Assembly (NCBI RefSeq): GCF_009600605.1
Contig: NZ_VWNA01000002.1
Coordinates: 340,587 to 404,586 of the forward strand
Source of the DNA: Segnochrobactrum spirostomi
GTDB lineage: Bacteria; Pseudomonadota; Alphaproteobacteria; Rhizobiales; Segnochrobactraceae
Reading direction: 5' to 3'
DNA: 64,000 nucleotides
The notes beneath the pieces were generated by a model, which was not told the DNA's origin, made no database searches, and worked only from the letters and a program-made list of their open reading frames with translations. A program made the translations under genes and the position numbers. Of the stretch, positions 1-7,757 are shown in pieces; within the stretch, counting starts at the first letter, position 1; each line of letters starts with the position of its first letter.

Positions 1-2
1 AC

Positions 3-350
3 CGCGATCCGGTGTGGAACCTCGAGGTGGACGAGCGCTTCCATCTCATCGTGGCCGAGGCCGCCAATAACGCGCATCTGAAGGAAGCCGTGGCGCGCTA
101 TTACGGTCTCTCGGTTCGCGCACTTTATAAATCCCATCTTTCCGTTGCGCTGATTTCCGAAGAGCTCTGGGCTTACGAGGGCATGGTCGAGGCGCTGCGT
201 GCCGGCGATGCGAAGGCGGCCGAAGACGTCATGCGCGCCCATCTCGATATCGATCCGATCAAGGACATCATGTCCGCCGCGGCCGGCGGCGCGGACGCAG
301 CCACCGAAGCCGCTAACGCCGGCGCCCGCCCTAAGCGGGTGTCGCCATGA
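3..350 (+). CDS. GntR-family regulator, C-terminal FCD domain (5' end outside window)
   Basis: The reading frame is open from the left edge and ends in a TGA that overlaps the ATG of the next gene (ATGA). The visible 115 or so residues are a helical ligand-binding FCD domain of the FadR/GntR type: a DERFHLIVAEAANN helix is followed by a run of helices and the usual short helix with acidic and histidine residues near DVMRAHLDID. FCD domains often bind a metal plus a small carboxylate. The DNA-binding wing-helix half lies upstream of the window. Its position at the head of an ABC-importer operon suggests that it is the local regulator, sensing the imported compound or a product of it. The Ala/Gly-rich tail after the domain is unremarkable. 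Confidence 0.75.
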   Translation, partial: RDPVWNLEVDERFHLIVAEAANNAHLKEAVARYYGLSVRALYKSHLSVALISEELWAYEGMVEALRAGDAKAAEDVMRAHLDIDPIKDIMSAAAGGADAATEAANAGARPKRVSP

Positions 351-1213
351 GCGGCGATCCGGCCCGCCGTCGGGCGCTCGTTCTTGCCGGGCTGCTGTCG
401 CCGGCGACGGTGCTGATGATCGTCTTTCTCGTCGCGCCGATGCTGATCGTCATCGGCTACAGCTTCTCCGCCCGCGATGATTATGGCGGCGTGCTGCCCG
501 TCTTCACCTCCGAGAACTACACCGCTCTTCTCGATCCGCTTTATCTCCACGTGTTGTGGAACTCGGTGTCGCTCGCGGGGCTGACGACGATCATCTGCCT
601 CATCGTCGGTTACCCGGCCGCCTATTTCATCGCCTTTCGCGCCGGGCGCCTGGCGCCCGTCCTTCTGGTTCTGATGTTGATCCCGTTCTGGATCAACTTC
701 CTGATCCGGATCTCGGCCTGGGTCGTCCTGCTCGGGCGCAACGGCCTCGTCAATGCCGGGCTCGTCGCGAGCGGTTTGCTCGACGCTCCGATCGGCATGC
801 TCGGCACCGAAGGCGCCGTACTGGTCGGCCTCGTCTATGCGTTTCTGCCGACGGCAATATTCCCGATCTACGCGGCCCTCAACCCCATTCCGCCGATCCT
901 GATCGAGGCGGCGGACGATCTCGGAGCGGGGCCGATCGCGGCGTTTTGGCGGGTCACGCTGCCGCTCTCCCTGCCGGGGGTCATGGCGGCGATCCTGTTC
1001 GTCTTCGTGCCGGCGATGGGGGCTTTCGCGATCCCGGCTCTGCTCGGCGGCGGCAAGTCGATCGTGATCGGAAACCTGATCGTCCAGCTCTTCCTGGAGT
1101 TCCGCAACATCCCGCTCGGCGCGGCGGTGTCGGTCGTCCTGCTCGCCGCTTCGATCGCCCTCATTCTTGTCTATATGCGGATTCTCCAGCGGCTGGAGGC
1201 GGCACGGTCATGA
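347..1213 (+). CDS. ABC transporter permease, PotB-like (polyamine/opine type)
   Basis: A 288-residue inner-membrane permease of the binding-protein-dependent type 1 family. It has six hydrophobic segments, with an N-terminal helix near residues 10-30. The EAA loop is visible around residues 185-205 (EAADDLGAGPIAAFWRVTLP), the coupling site for the ATPase. It starts on an ATG overlapping the preceding stop, and its own stop overlaps the next start, so translation of the three genes is coupled. Together with the second permease, binding protein and ATPase downstream it makes a complete polyamine/spermidine-type importer. The real substrate cannot be read from the permease; neighbouring enzymes suggest a nitrogenous organic compound. 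Confidence 0.9.
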   Translation: MSGDPARRRALVLAGLLSPATVLMIVFLVAPMLIVIGYSFSARDDYGGVLPVFTSENYTALLDPLYLHVLWNSVSLAGLTTIICLIVGYPAAYFIAFRAGRLAPVLLVLMLIPFWINFLIRISAWVVLLGRNGLVNAGLVASGLLDAPIGMLGTEGAVLVGLVYAFLPTAIFPIYAALNPIPPILIEAADDLGAGPIAAFWRVTLPLSLPGVMAAILFVFVPAMGAFAIPALLGGGKSIVIGNLIVQLFLEFRNIPLGAAVSVVLLAASIALILVYMRILQRLEAARS

Positions 1214-2073
1214 CGAGCCTCTCCCCTGGCCATTCCTTCCGGTCGTCGTCCGCGGGTGTCTTGGCGAGCCGGATCGAGATGTTCGTGGCGCGGGCGCTGT
1301 CGCCAACCATCCTGGTCCTCGCCTACGTCTTCCTCTTTGCCCCGCTCGTCGTCCTCATCGCCTATTCGTTCAATGCCGGCCGCTCGACGGTGGTTTGGAG
1401 CGGGTTCAGCTTCAAATGGTACGAGGCCGTCTTCGCCGATCGTAACCTCGGCCGTGCGTTCTGGGTCAGCGTAATGGTCGCGGTGGTTTCCGCGAGCGCG
1501 AGCACCATTGTCGGAACCCTCGCCGCCTTGGCGCTCGGGCGGCGGCGTTTCCTCGGGGCGGCGTTCTTCTCGACGCTCCTGACGGCGCCTCTGGTGCTGC
1601 CCGAGATCGTGATGGCTGTCGGCCTGCTCGTCTTCATGGTGGCGACCGGCCTCGGGCTCGGCTACGGCTCGATGATCGCGGGCCACATCCTCGTCACCAT
1701 CCCGTTCACGACGTTGATCGTCCGCGCCGCGACGGCGGCGCTCGATCATCGACTCGACGAGGCCGCGGCTGACCTCGGCGCCAACGATTGGCAAGTTTTC
1801 ACACGCGTGACGATGCCTCTCCTGGCGCCATCCATCATGACGGCGTTCCTTCTCGCCGCGACGCTGTCCTTCGACAATTTCGTCATGTCGACGTTCACCG
1901 CCGGTGTCGGCACGACGCCGCTGCCGATCCACATCTATTCCATGCTGAAACTCGGCATCACGCCGCAGATCAACGCGCTCGGAACGCTGATGGTCGCCTT
2001 CAACGTGGCGATCATCCTGGTCGTGATGACCCGGTATCTGGCGCTCACCTTCAACAAGAAGCCGGATCATTAA
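1210..2073 (+). CDS. ABC transporter permease, PotC-like
   Basis: A second inner-membrane permease of 287 residues that pairs with the preceding PotB-like subunit. The start is the ATG at 1210, which overlaps the upstream TGA; a longer open frame upstream is a shadow of the first permease. There are six predicted membrane segments. The EAA loop reads LDEAAADLGANDWQVFTRVT, followed by the proline-leucine sequence typical of PotC/YdcV proteins. The FAPLVVLIAYSFN segment after the first helix is also characteristic of this subfamily. The gene lies directly upstream of the solute-binding protein, the usual potBCD-like order. Confidence 0.9.
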   Translation: MTSLSPGHSFRSSSAGVLASRIEMFVARALSPTILVLAYVFLFAPLVVLIAYSFNAGRSTVVWSGFSFKWYEAVFADRNLGRAFWVSVMVAVVSASASTIVGTLAALALGRRRFLGAAFFSTLLTAPLVLPEIVMAVGLLVFMVATGLGLGYGSMIAGHILVTIPFTTLIVRAATAALDHRLDEAAADLGANDWQVFTRVTMPLLAPSIMTAFLLAATLSFDNFVMSTFTAGVGTTPLPIHIYSMLKLGITPQINALGTLMVAFNVAIILVVMTRYLALTFNKKPDH

Positions 2074-2127
2074 CCGGAGACGAGCAACCGCGCAGTGCGC
2101 GGCACCATCAACAAAGGGGAACAAGGC

Positions 2128-3174
2128 ATGTCGAAGACGAAGATGCTGGCGGCGGGGCTGAGCCTCTCCGTGCTGATGGCGGCACCGGTCGTAATGACGC
2201 CGGCGGCGGCCGAGGAACTGGCGGTCTATGCCTGGTCGGGCGAGCTGCCGGATGCGATCGTGAAGGACTTCGAAAAGGAGACGGGGATCACCGTCCGGTT
2301 CGACACCTTCGACAGCAATGAATCTCTCATCGCCAAGCTCTCGGCGGGCGGTTCCGGTTACGACGTGGTCAACCCGTCGCAATATGCGGTGCAGATCCTC
2401 GCCAAGAAGGGCCTGATCGTCGATCTCGATCATGCCAAGATCCCGAACCTCGCGGGGCTTTCGCCGAGCTTCAAGACGGTGTCCTACGACCCCGGCAACA
2501 AGGTGAGCGTGCCCTATGTCTGGGGTACGACCGGGCTCGCCTACAATTCCGATTGCGTCAAGGAGCCGATCACAAGCTGGAAGGCGATGTGGGACCCGCA
2601 ATATAAGGGCCGCATCTATATGCTCGACAACATGCTCGCGGCCTATATCGCGGGGCTCCAGGTCAACGGCTTCAAGGCAAATTCGACCTCCCAGGCCGAG
2701 ATCGAGAAGGCGACGCAATCGCTCATCGAGCAGAAGCCGCTGCTCGGCGGCTACAACAGCACGAACTTCGCCGATCTCGTTTCCTCGGGCGAGGCCTGCA
2801 TCGTCGAAGCGTGGAGCGGCAACGTGCTCCAGGCGATCAAGGACAATCCGAAGGTCAAATATGTCCTGCCGAGCGAAGGCGGCACGATGTGGGTGGACGG
2901 CTACGCCGTCGCCAAGGACGCGCCGAACCCGGACGCCGCCTACAAGTTCCTCAACTACCTGCTGCGCCCGGACGTGGCGGCGAAGACGACGGAACTCGCG
3001 CAGCTTGCGACCTCGGTCGAAGCGTCCAAGGAGAAGTTGCCCGCCGACATCGTGAAGAACACGGCGATCTTCCCGCCGCCCGAGAGCCTCGCCAAGGCCG
3101 ACTTCATCCTCGATCTCGGACCGGCGACCAAATTCTATCAGGACGGCTGGACCAAGGTGAAGGCGGCGCCCTGA
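2128..3174 (+). CDS. Extracellular solute-binding protein, PotD/PotF-like
   Basis: A periplasmic binding protein of 348 residues. I chose the ATG at 2128 because a strong Shine-Dalgarno run (AAAGGGGA, 2113-2120) precedes it and the protein then begins with a classic Sec signal peptide: basic MSKTK, a hydrophobic core, and an AAA-EE cleavage region near residue 24. The mature start, ELAVYAWSGELPDAIVKDF, matches the PotD/F opening in which a short strand leads to YxWxGYxP. The segments PYVWGTTGLAYN and the late EGGTMWVDGYAVAKDAPN are family hallmarks; the latter helps line the amine pocket in spermidine and putrescine binders. Ligand identity is inferred only at class level. Confidence 0.88.
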   Translation: MSKTKMLAAGLSLSVLMAAPVVMTPAAAEELAVYAWSGELPDAIVKDFEKETGITVRFDTFDSNESLIAKLSAGGSGYDVVNPSQYAVQILAKKGLIVDLDHAKIPNLAGLSPSFKTVSYDPGNKVSVPYVWGTTGLAYNSDCVKEPITSWKAMWDPQYKGRIYMLDNMLAAYIAGLQVNGFKANSTSQAEIEKATQSLIEQKPLLGGYNSTNFADLVSSGEACIVEAWSGNVLQAIKDNPKVKYVLPSEGGTMWVDGYAVAKDAPNPDAAYKFLNYLLRPDVAAKTTELAQLATSVEASKEKLPADIVKNTAIFPPPESLAKADFILDLGPATKFYQDGWTKVKAAP

Positions 3175-3205
3175 CAGGGTGTTGGAGCTCCCGTTCTCCG
3201 GTCCT

Positions 3206-3284
3206 GCCGTCCGGGCTTCGACGGCCGGCTCCCCACCCCGCACCGTCGAACGGCGGCTTCCGCTCCCTTGCAGCGGAAGCCGCC
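3206..3284 (+). other. Intercistronic hairpins between binding-protein and ATPase genes
   Basis: A perfect 13-bp stem (3252-3264 with 3272-3284, GGCGGCTTCCGCT and its complement) encloses a 7-nt loop. A smaller stem GCCGTC/GACGGC (3206-3211 with 3220-3225) lies just upstream. No T-run follows, so this looks more like an mRNA-stabilising or processing element than a full terminator. Such hairpins after binding-protein genes are known to keep the binding protein in excess over the other transporter subunits. Confidence 0.6.
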
Positions 3285-3339
3285 ACTTCCGCCGCGACCC
3301 GCCTCGGTCGCCGCTTCCTTCCCGCGCGAGATGTCGTCG

Positions 3340-4425
3340 ATGGCCGAAGCCGTCCTGCTGCGTAATGTCGTCAAGACCTTCGGGTCGTTCACCGCCGTGT
3401 CCGGGATCGATCTCGCGATCCGGTCGGGCGAGTTCTTCACACTGCTCGGCCCGAGCGGCTGCGGCAAGACGACGACGCTGCGCCTCATCGCCGGATTCGA
3501 ACAGCCGACGAGCGGCGACGTGATGATCCAAGGCCGCGCGATGGCGGGCGAGCCGGCGCATCGACGGCCGGTCAATACGGTCTTCCAATCCTATGCCTTA
3601 TTCCCGCACCTCGATGTCGAGGCGAACGTTGCGTTCGGGCTCTCGCTCAAGCGTGTCCCCCGCGCGGAACGCCGGCAGCGGGTCGGCGACGCCCTGAAGC
3701 TCGTCCGCATGGAGGCGATGGCGGGGCGCAAGCCCTCCGAGCTATCCGGCGGCCAGCAGCAGCGCGTTGCGCTCGCCCGGGCGCTCGTCAACAAGCCCTC
3801 CGTTCTGCTCCTCGACGAGCCCCTCGCCGCGCTCGATCTGAAACTCCGCAAGGAGATGCAGATGGAGCTGAAGCACATGCAGCGTCAGCTCGGCATCACC
3901 TTCGTTCTCGTCACGCACGACCAGGAAGAGGCGCTCACCCTGTCCGACCGCATCGCGATCATGAGCGGGGGCAAGGTGCTGCAGGTGGACGATCCGGTCG
4001 GCATCTACGAACGGCCGACCACCCGGTTCGGCGCCGATTTCATCGGCGAGACGAATTTTCTCTCCGCTTCGGTGGTCGGACGCTTGGGGCCTGCGATCTC
4101 GGTTGCGGTGGCCGGCACGGTCGTCGATGTCCCGGCGCCGGCGGGCTTCTCCGGCGTTGGGGTGACCCTCACGATCCGCCCGGAGGCGCTCCGCGTCGCC
4201 TCGGGTCCGGCCCAGGACGCGTCGGACCTTCTCCATCTCCCCGGGCGGCTGCGGGAGATCATCTATATCGGCACCGATCGGCGCGTCGTCGTCGAGATCG
4301 ACGGCGGTGAAACGATGGTCGCGCGCGTCCAGAACACGGATCTCTCCGCCGCCCTTCCCTCAGAACCCGGCAGTCCGATCTGGCTCGCATGCCGGCTTAC
4401 GGCGCTCCGCGCCCTTGCGGATTGA
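3340..4425 (+). CDS. ABC transporter ATP-binding protein, PotA-like
   Basis: The cytoplasmic ATPase of the importer, 361 residues from the ATG at 3340. An in-frame ATG at 3331 is possible, but the only purine-rich ribosome site (GCGAG, 3326-3330) is better spaced for 3340. Walker A is GPSGCGKTTTL with the lysine at residue 43. The signature is LSGGQQQRVALARAL, Walker B ends in LLLDEPLAALD, and the H-loop is VTHDQEEAL. A C-terminal TOBE/OB-fold regulatory domain (about residues 240-361) matches PotA/UgpC/MalK-type proteins. The gene is separated from the binding protein by about 165 bp holding strong hairpins, so expression may be stepped down relative to it. Confidence 0.92.
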   Translation: MAEAVLLRNVVKTFGSFTAVSGIDLAIRSGEFFTLLGPSGCGKTTTLRLIAGFEQPTSGDVMIQGRAMAGEPAHRRPVNTVFQSYALFPHLDVEANVAFGLSLKRVPRAERRQRVGDALKLVRMEAMAGRKPSELSGGQQQRVALARALVNKPSVLLLDEPLAALDLKLRKEMQMELKHMQRQLGITFVLVTHDQEEALTLSDRIAIMSGGKVLQVDDPVGIYERPTTRFGADFIGETNFLSASVVGRLGPAISVAVAGTVVDVPAPAGFSGVGVTLTIRPEALRVASGPAQDASDLLHLPGRLREIIYIGTDRRVVVEIDGGETMVARVQNTDLSAALPSEPGSPIWLACRLTALRALAD

Positions 4426-4461
4426 GCGCCGCCCCTTCCGATCACGTGCTGGATAAAACCC

Positions 4462-5154
4462 ATGAAACTAGAATCCTACCGCCTCAATGATCTGCCGGCG
4501 GCGCTTCCGGTAGATGCCCTGAAGCGCCTCGGCGCGGTGGAGGTGGCGACCATCGGTCATTATTGGCACGACCGCTTCGTCGATGCCGCCGTGCGGCCGA
4601 TCATCGACGGCGTGCGCATCGCCGGCACCGCTGTGACGGTCACTATCCCAGGGCCGGATTCGACCTTGCTCTACCACGCCATGGACCGCGTGCGGCCGGG
4701 CGATGTTCTCGTCATCGAGCGGGCGGGCGATACCCGTCATGCCTGCTGGGGTGGCTTCATGGCCTCCGTCGCCAAGCTTCGGGGTCTCGCCGGGGTGATC
4801 GTGGACGGCGCCGTCACCGATCCGGCGGCGATCCGCGAGGCGGGTGTGCCGACCTGGGCCCGCTCCGTCTCGCCGATCACGACCAAGCTCCTCAACCTCG
4901 GCGGTGGCTTCAATGTGCCGGTGTCCTGCGGCGGCGTCGCGGTGCGCCCCGGCGATGCCGTGCTCGCCGACGATTGCGGCATCGTGGTGCTGGCGCCGGA
5001 GGTCGTGACCGGGATCACCGACATCGCACTCGCCGATCAGGCCGAGGAAGGCGATTGGATCGCTGAACTGCGAGCCGGCAAGAGCCTTCAGGATCTCGTG
5101 GACATCGCCGGCATGATCGCGGTCCGCACCGCGGCCGATGCCAAGCACGGCTGA
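4462..5154 (+). CDS. RraA-family protein (HMG aldolase/oxaloacetate decarboxylase-like fold), altered catalytic motif
   Basis: 230 residues with the RraA/MenG-like alpha-beta-beta-alpha fold: TAVTV strand, PGDVLVIERAGD, WGGFMASVAKLRGLAGVIVDGAV, and a late GDAVLADDCGIVVLAPEV. Relatives include 4-hydroxy-4-methyl-2-oxoglutarate aldolase, oxaloacetate decarboxylase and the RNase E inhibitor RraA. In the aldolases the motif is DGxVRD, with Arg and Asp catalytic. Here it reads DGAVTD (residues 115-120): the arginine is a threonine (T119) while D120 is kept. The classical aldolase reaction is therefore doubtful. The position between an importer and a ThDP enzyme argues for a role in catabolism of the imported compound rather than RNA turnover. 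Reaction unknown. Confidence 0.8.
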   Translation: MKLESYRLNDLPAALPVDALKRLGAVEVATIGHYWHDRFVDAAVRPIIDGVRIAGTAVTVTIPGPDSTLLYHAMDRVRPGDVLVIERAGDTRHACWGGFMASVAKLRGLAGVIVDGAVTDPAAIREAGVPTWARSVSPITTKLLNLGGGFNVPVSCGGVAVRPGDAVLADDCGIVVLAPEVVTGITDIALADQAEEGDWIAELRAGKSLQDLVDIAGMIAVRTAADAKHG

Positions 5155-5208
5155 CCCGGATCCGCGCGAGACTTGGGCTCGTGCCCGCCCCTCTTCTCCC
5201 CCTTTGTC

Positions 5209-5226
5209 CCGGTCTCATGAGACCGG
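5209..5226. promoter_or_regulatory. 18-bp perfect palindrome upstream of the ThDP enzyme gene
   Basis: CCGGTCTCATGAGACCGG is a perfect dyad with no spacer, 30 bp upstream of the GTG start at 5257. Its core GGT-N8-ACC resembles the GGT...ACC half-sites bound by some FadR-type GntR regulators, and the local operon begins with a GntR/FCD gene. It could be an internal operator. It could also form a loopless hairpin in RNA, but the lack of a loop favours a protein-binding site. The assignment to the GntR protein is inference. Confidence 0.45.
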
Positions 5227-5256
5227 CCGAATGACCAGAAATTCCGAGGTTTCGAC

Positions 5257-6876
5257 GTGAGCGACGACATTCCTTCCTGCGGCACCCGCCTCGTGGAGAT
5301 CCTTTCCGCCTATGGCGTCGATACGGTCTTCGGGATGCCGGGGGTCCACACGCTGGAGGCCTATCGCGGGCTGCCCGGCAGTGCCATCCGCCATATCGGC
5401 GTGCGCCACGAACAGGGCGCCGGCTTCATGGCCGACGGCTATGCCCGCGTGTCGGGCAAACCGGGCGTTTGCCTGCTCATCAGCGGGCCGGGGGTGACCA
5501 ATGCGGCGACGCCGCTCGGTCAAGCCTACAGCGATTCCCAGCCCATGCTTCTTCTCTCGAGCGTGGCCGCCGTGCGCGACCTCGGTATGCACCGCGGCCG
5601 GCTCCATGAAATCCGCGATCAGGCCCGGGTGACCGAACCGCTGACGGCTTTCTCCCAGGTGGCCCTCAGCGTCGAGCAGGTTCACGAGCTGGTCGATCGC
5701 GCGTTCGCCCTGTTCCGCTCGGCCCGCCCGCGCCCCGTCCACATCTCGTTGCCCCTCGACGTGATCGCCACGCCCGATCCGCGCCCCGGTCGCGCTCGCC
5801 CGACCCCGCGCCCGCCCCTGCCGGATCCGGATGCGATCGCCGAGGCGGCGAGCCTGCTCGCGGGCGCGAGCCGCCCGATGATCGTCGCCGGCGGCGGCAC
5901 GGTGAACGCGGCCGAGGCCCTCACCCGGCTCGCCGAGAAGCTCGGGGCACCGGTCATTCCGACCATCGCCGCCAAGGGCGTGATCCCCGACGGCCATCCG
6001 CTCGCCCTCGAGACGACCCTCGACCGGCCGGCGACCCAAGCCTTCCTCGCGAGCGCCGATGTGGTCCTGGCGATTGGAACCGAACTCGCCGAACCGGATG
6101 TGTGGCTCGACGAGCCGTTTCCGTTCTCCGGCGCGCTGATCCGCATCGACATCGATCCGGCGGTTACGGTGCAGGATTACGACGTGGCCCTCGCCATCGT
6201 CGGCGATGCACGGGCCGCCCTCGAAGATCTTGTCGACGCCCTCGACGAGTTCGAGCCGGCGTCCACCCTGGCGGACGGCAGCGAGGTGATTTCCGTGCGG
6301 GTGGCGGAGCGGGAGGCACTCACACCGCTCGAGCGCAAGCACGTCGTCGTGCTGGAAGCCTTGCGCGCAGCCCTGCCGGACGACGGCATGGTGTTCGGCG
6401 ACATGACGCAGATCGTCTACACCGCCTATGCCTTCTTTCCGGTTTCGCGCCCGCGCAGCTTCTTCTTCCCGACCGGCTACGGCACCCTCGGTTTCGCCCT
6501 GCCGGCGGCGATCGGTGGCCAGCTCGCAGCACCGGATCGCCCGACCGTCGTCCTCGTCGGCGATGGCGGGCTTCTCTTCACCGTCCAGGAGCTCGCCACC
6601 GCCGTCGAGCAGAAGCTGCCGCTCGCGATCGTCCTCTGGAACAATGACAGCCTTGCCCAGATCCGCGACGGGATGCGTCGGCGCAACATCCCGGAGATCG
6701 GGGTGAACCAGCTCAACCCGGATTACGGGACGCTCGCCAAGGCCTTCGGCTGCCGGCTGGCGCGTCCGGATTCGCTCGCCGAGTTCGCGGACGCGCTGAA
6801 GGCCGCGTTCGCCGCCGACGGGCCGACGCTGATCGAGCTCAACGAAGACGCCCCCTTCCTCGCCGCCAACGATTGA
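5257..6876 (+). CDS. ThDP-dependent decarboxylase/acetolactate synthase-family enzyme (5-guanidino-2-oxopentanoate decarboxylase-like)
   Basis: 539 residues, the usual size for the acetolactate synthase/2-oxoacid decarboxylase family. It has an N-terminal Pyr domain with the activating glutamate in RHEQGAGFMADGYAR (E52), a central Rossmann-like domain (about residues 190-320), and a C-terminal PP domain with the ThDP/Mg motif GDGG...WNND. The phrase GMHRGRLHEIRDQ after the first domain is, as far as I recall, typical of AruI-type enzymes that decarboxylate 2-ketoarginine; substrate specificity remains inferred. The GTG at 5257 is preceded by CGAGGT at 5245-5250. The creatininase-like gene follows after 16 bp. 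A guanidino or similar 2-oxoacid would fit the polyamine-type importer upstream. Confidence 0.8.
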   Translation: MSDDIPSCGTRLVEILSAYGVDTVFGMPGVHTLEAYRGLPGSAIRHIGVRHEQGAGFMADGYARVSGKPGVCLLISGPGVTNAATPLGQAYSDSQPMLLLSSVAAVRDLGMHRGRLHEIRDQARVTEPLTAFSQVALSVEQVHELVDRAFALFRSARPRPVHISLPLDVIATPDPRPGRARPTPRPPLPDPDAIAEAASLLAGASRPMIVAGGGTVNAAEALTRLAEKLGAPVIPTIAAKGVIPDGHPLALETTLDRPATQAFLASADVVLAIGTELAEPDVWLDEPFPFSGALIRIDIDPAVTVQDYDVALAIVGDARAALEDLVDALDEFEPASTLADGSEVISVRVAEREALTPLERKHVVVLEALRAALPDDGMVFGDMTQIVYTAYAFFPVSRPRSFFFPTGYGTLGFALPAAIGGQLAAPDRPTVVLVGDGGLLFTVQELATAVEQKLPLAIVLWNNDSLAQIRDGMRRRNIPEIGVNQLNPDYGTLAKAFGCRLARPDSLAEFADALKAAFAADGPTLIELNEDAPFLAAND

Positions 6877-6892
6877 GCCACGGAACCCCGCG

Positions 6893-7717
6893 ATGACCGA
6901 CACCCGTTCCGCCGCCGATACCGCCAAAGTGCGCATGGCCGAACTCACCGGCGGCGAGGCTCGTGCCCTGCTCGCGGACAATCCGGTGATCCTGCTCCCC
7001 CTCGGCAGTCATGAGGACCAAGGCCCCCATGCGCCGATGGGGGACTATCTCTCCGCCGACGCGGTGGCCGAGGCGATCGCCCGGCGGGCGACCGCTGCTG
7101 GCATCCGAACCCTCGTCGCCCCGGTGCTGCCGTTCGGTGGGGCGGACTATTTCGGCACCATGCCAGGCGGTATCGCGCTCGGGCAGGAGACGCTGAAGGC
7201 GGTGCTCGCCGACATGTTCGAATGCCTGCTTCGTCACAAGCTCGACCGCCTGATCGTCGTCAACGGGCACGGCGGCAATGTCGACGCCGTACACCAGACG
7301 ACCCTCGCCATTCGCCGCAATCACGGCGTAACGATTCCGAGCCTCTATCTGTGGGCAATCGCCTACGGATTGCTGCCCGAGCTCCTCGGCGAGAAGGCGG
7401 CGCGCTCGGCCGGCCATGGTGCCGATCCTCTGACCAGCGTCACCATGCACTTCTTTCCCGACCTGATCCGGCCCGACCTCATTCCCGGCCCGCCGCCACA
7501 GCCTAAGGCGCTCGGTCTCGATGTGTCCGATTTCGGAACGGTCCGCTTCCAGGGTGCCAACATCCACCTGCCGCTCGAACTCGACACCATCGCGCCGAAC
7601 GGGGTGTGGGAAGGCGATCCACGCCTCTGCTCGGCCGAGACCGGCGCGGCGCTGGCCGAGCGGTTGACCGCGCTCGGGGCGGATTTCATCCGCTATTTCG
7701 TGACGGCGGGCGCCTGA
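6893..7717 (+). CDS. Creatininase-family hydrolase with altered metal-binding motif
   Basis: A 274-residue creatininase/amidohydrolase-type protein. The family backbone is clear: LLPLGSHEDQGPHAPMGDY (residues 35-52), VAPVLPFGGADYF, and a strong VNGHGGN. These enzymes open cyclic amides using two metals. In creatininase the first motif is EQHGPH, whose first His is a metal ligand; here it reads EDQGPH, so that His is Gln43. The later HAGxxETS motif reads HGADPLTS. The chemistry or metal set may therefore differ from true creatininase. It is the last gene of the plus-strand operon, convergent with the next unit across a strong hairpin. Substrate unknown; a lactam, cyclic guanidine or formamide is possible. 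Confidence 0.82.
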   Translation: MTDTRSAADTAKVRMAELTGGEARALLADNPVILLPLGSHEDQGPHAPMGDYLSADAVAEAIARRATAAGIRTLVAPVLPFGGADYFGTMPGGIALGQETLKAVLADMFECLLRHKLDRLIVVNGHGGNVDAVHQTTLAIRRNHGVTIPSLYLWAIAYGLLPELLGEKAARSAGHGADPLTSVTMHFFPDLIRPDLIPGPPPQPKALGLDVSDFGTVRFQGANIHLPLELDTIAPNGVWEGDPRLCSAETGAALAERLTALGADFIRYFVTAGA

Positions 7718-7736
7718 CCCGCGGCCGCCCCGTGAG

Positions 7737-7757
7737 GCGGCGGCGGGCCGCCGCCGC
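7737..7757. terminator. Terminator-like hairpin between convergent genes
   Basis: The two arms GCGGCGGCGG and CCGCCGCCGC are perfectly complementary around one G, directly abutting the stop codon of the minus-strand oxidoreductase gene and 20 bp past the plus-strand stop. It is very GC-rich but no T-run is seen on either side, so termination efficiency is uncertain. A bidirectional role fits the convergent layout. Confidence 0.45.

Noticed and set aside
1171..3588. Very long minus-strand open frame opposite the first ABC operon
   Set aside because: It is antisense to clearly conserved transporter genes and has the Arg/His-rich, low-motif composition of GC-rich shadow frames.
4462..5154. Calling the RraA-like protein a regulator of RNase E
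   Set aside because: The operon context is catabolic and the fold is shared by aldolases and decarboxylases; nothing points to RNA metabolism.
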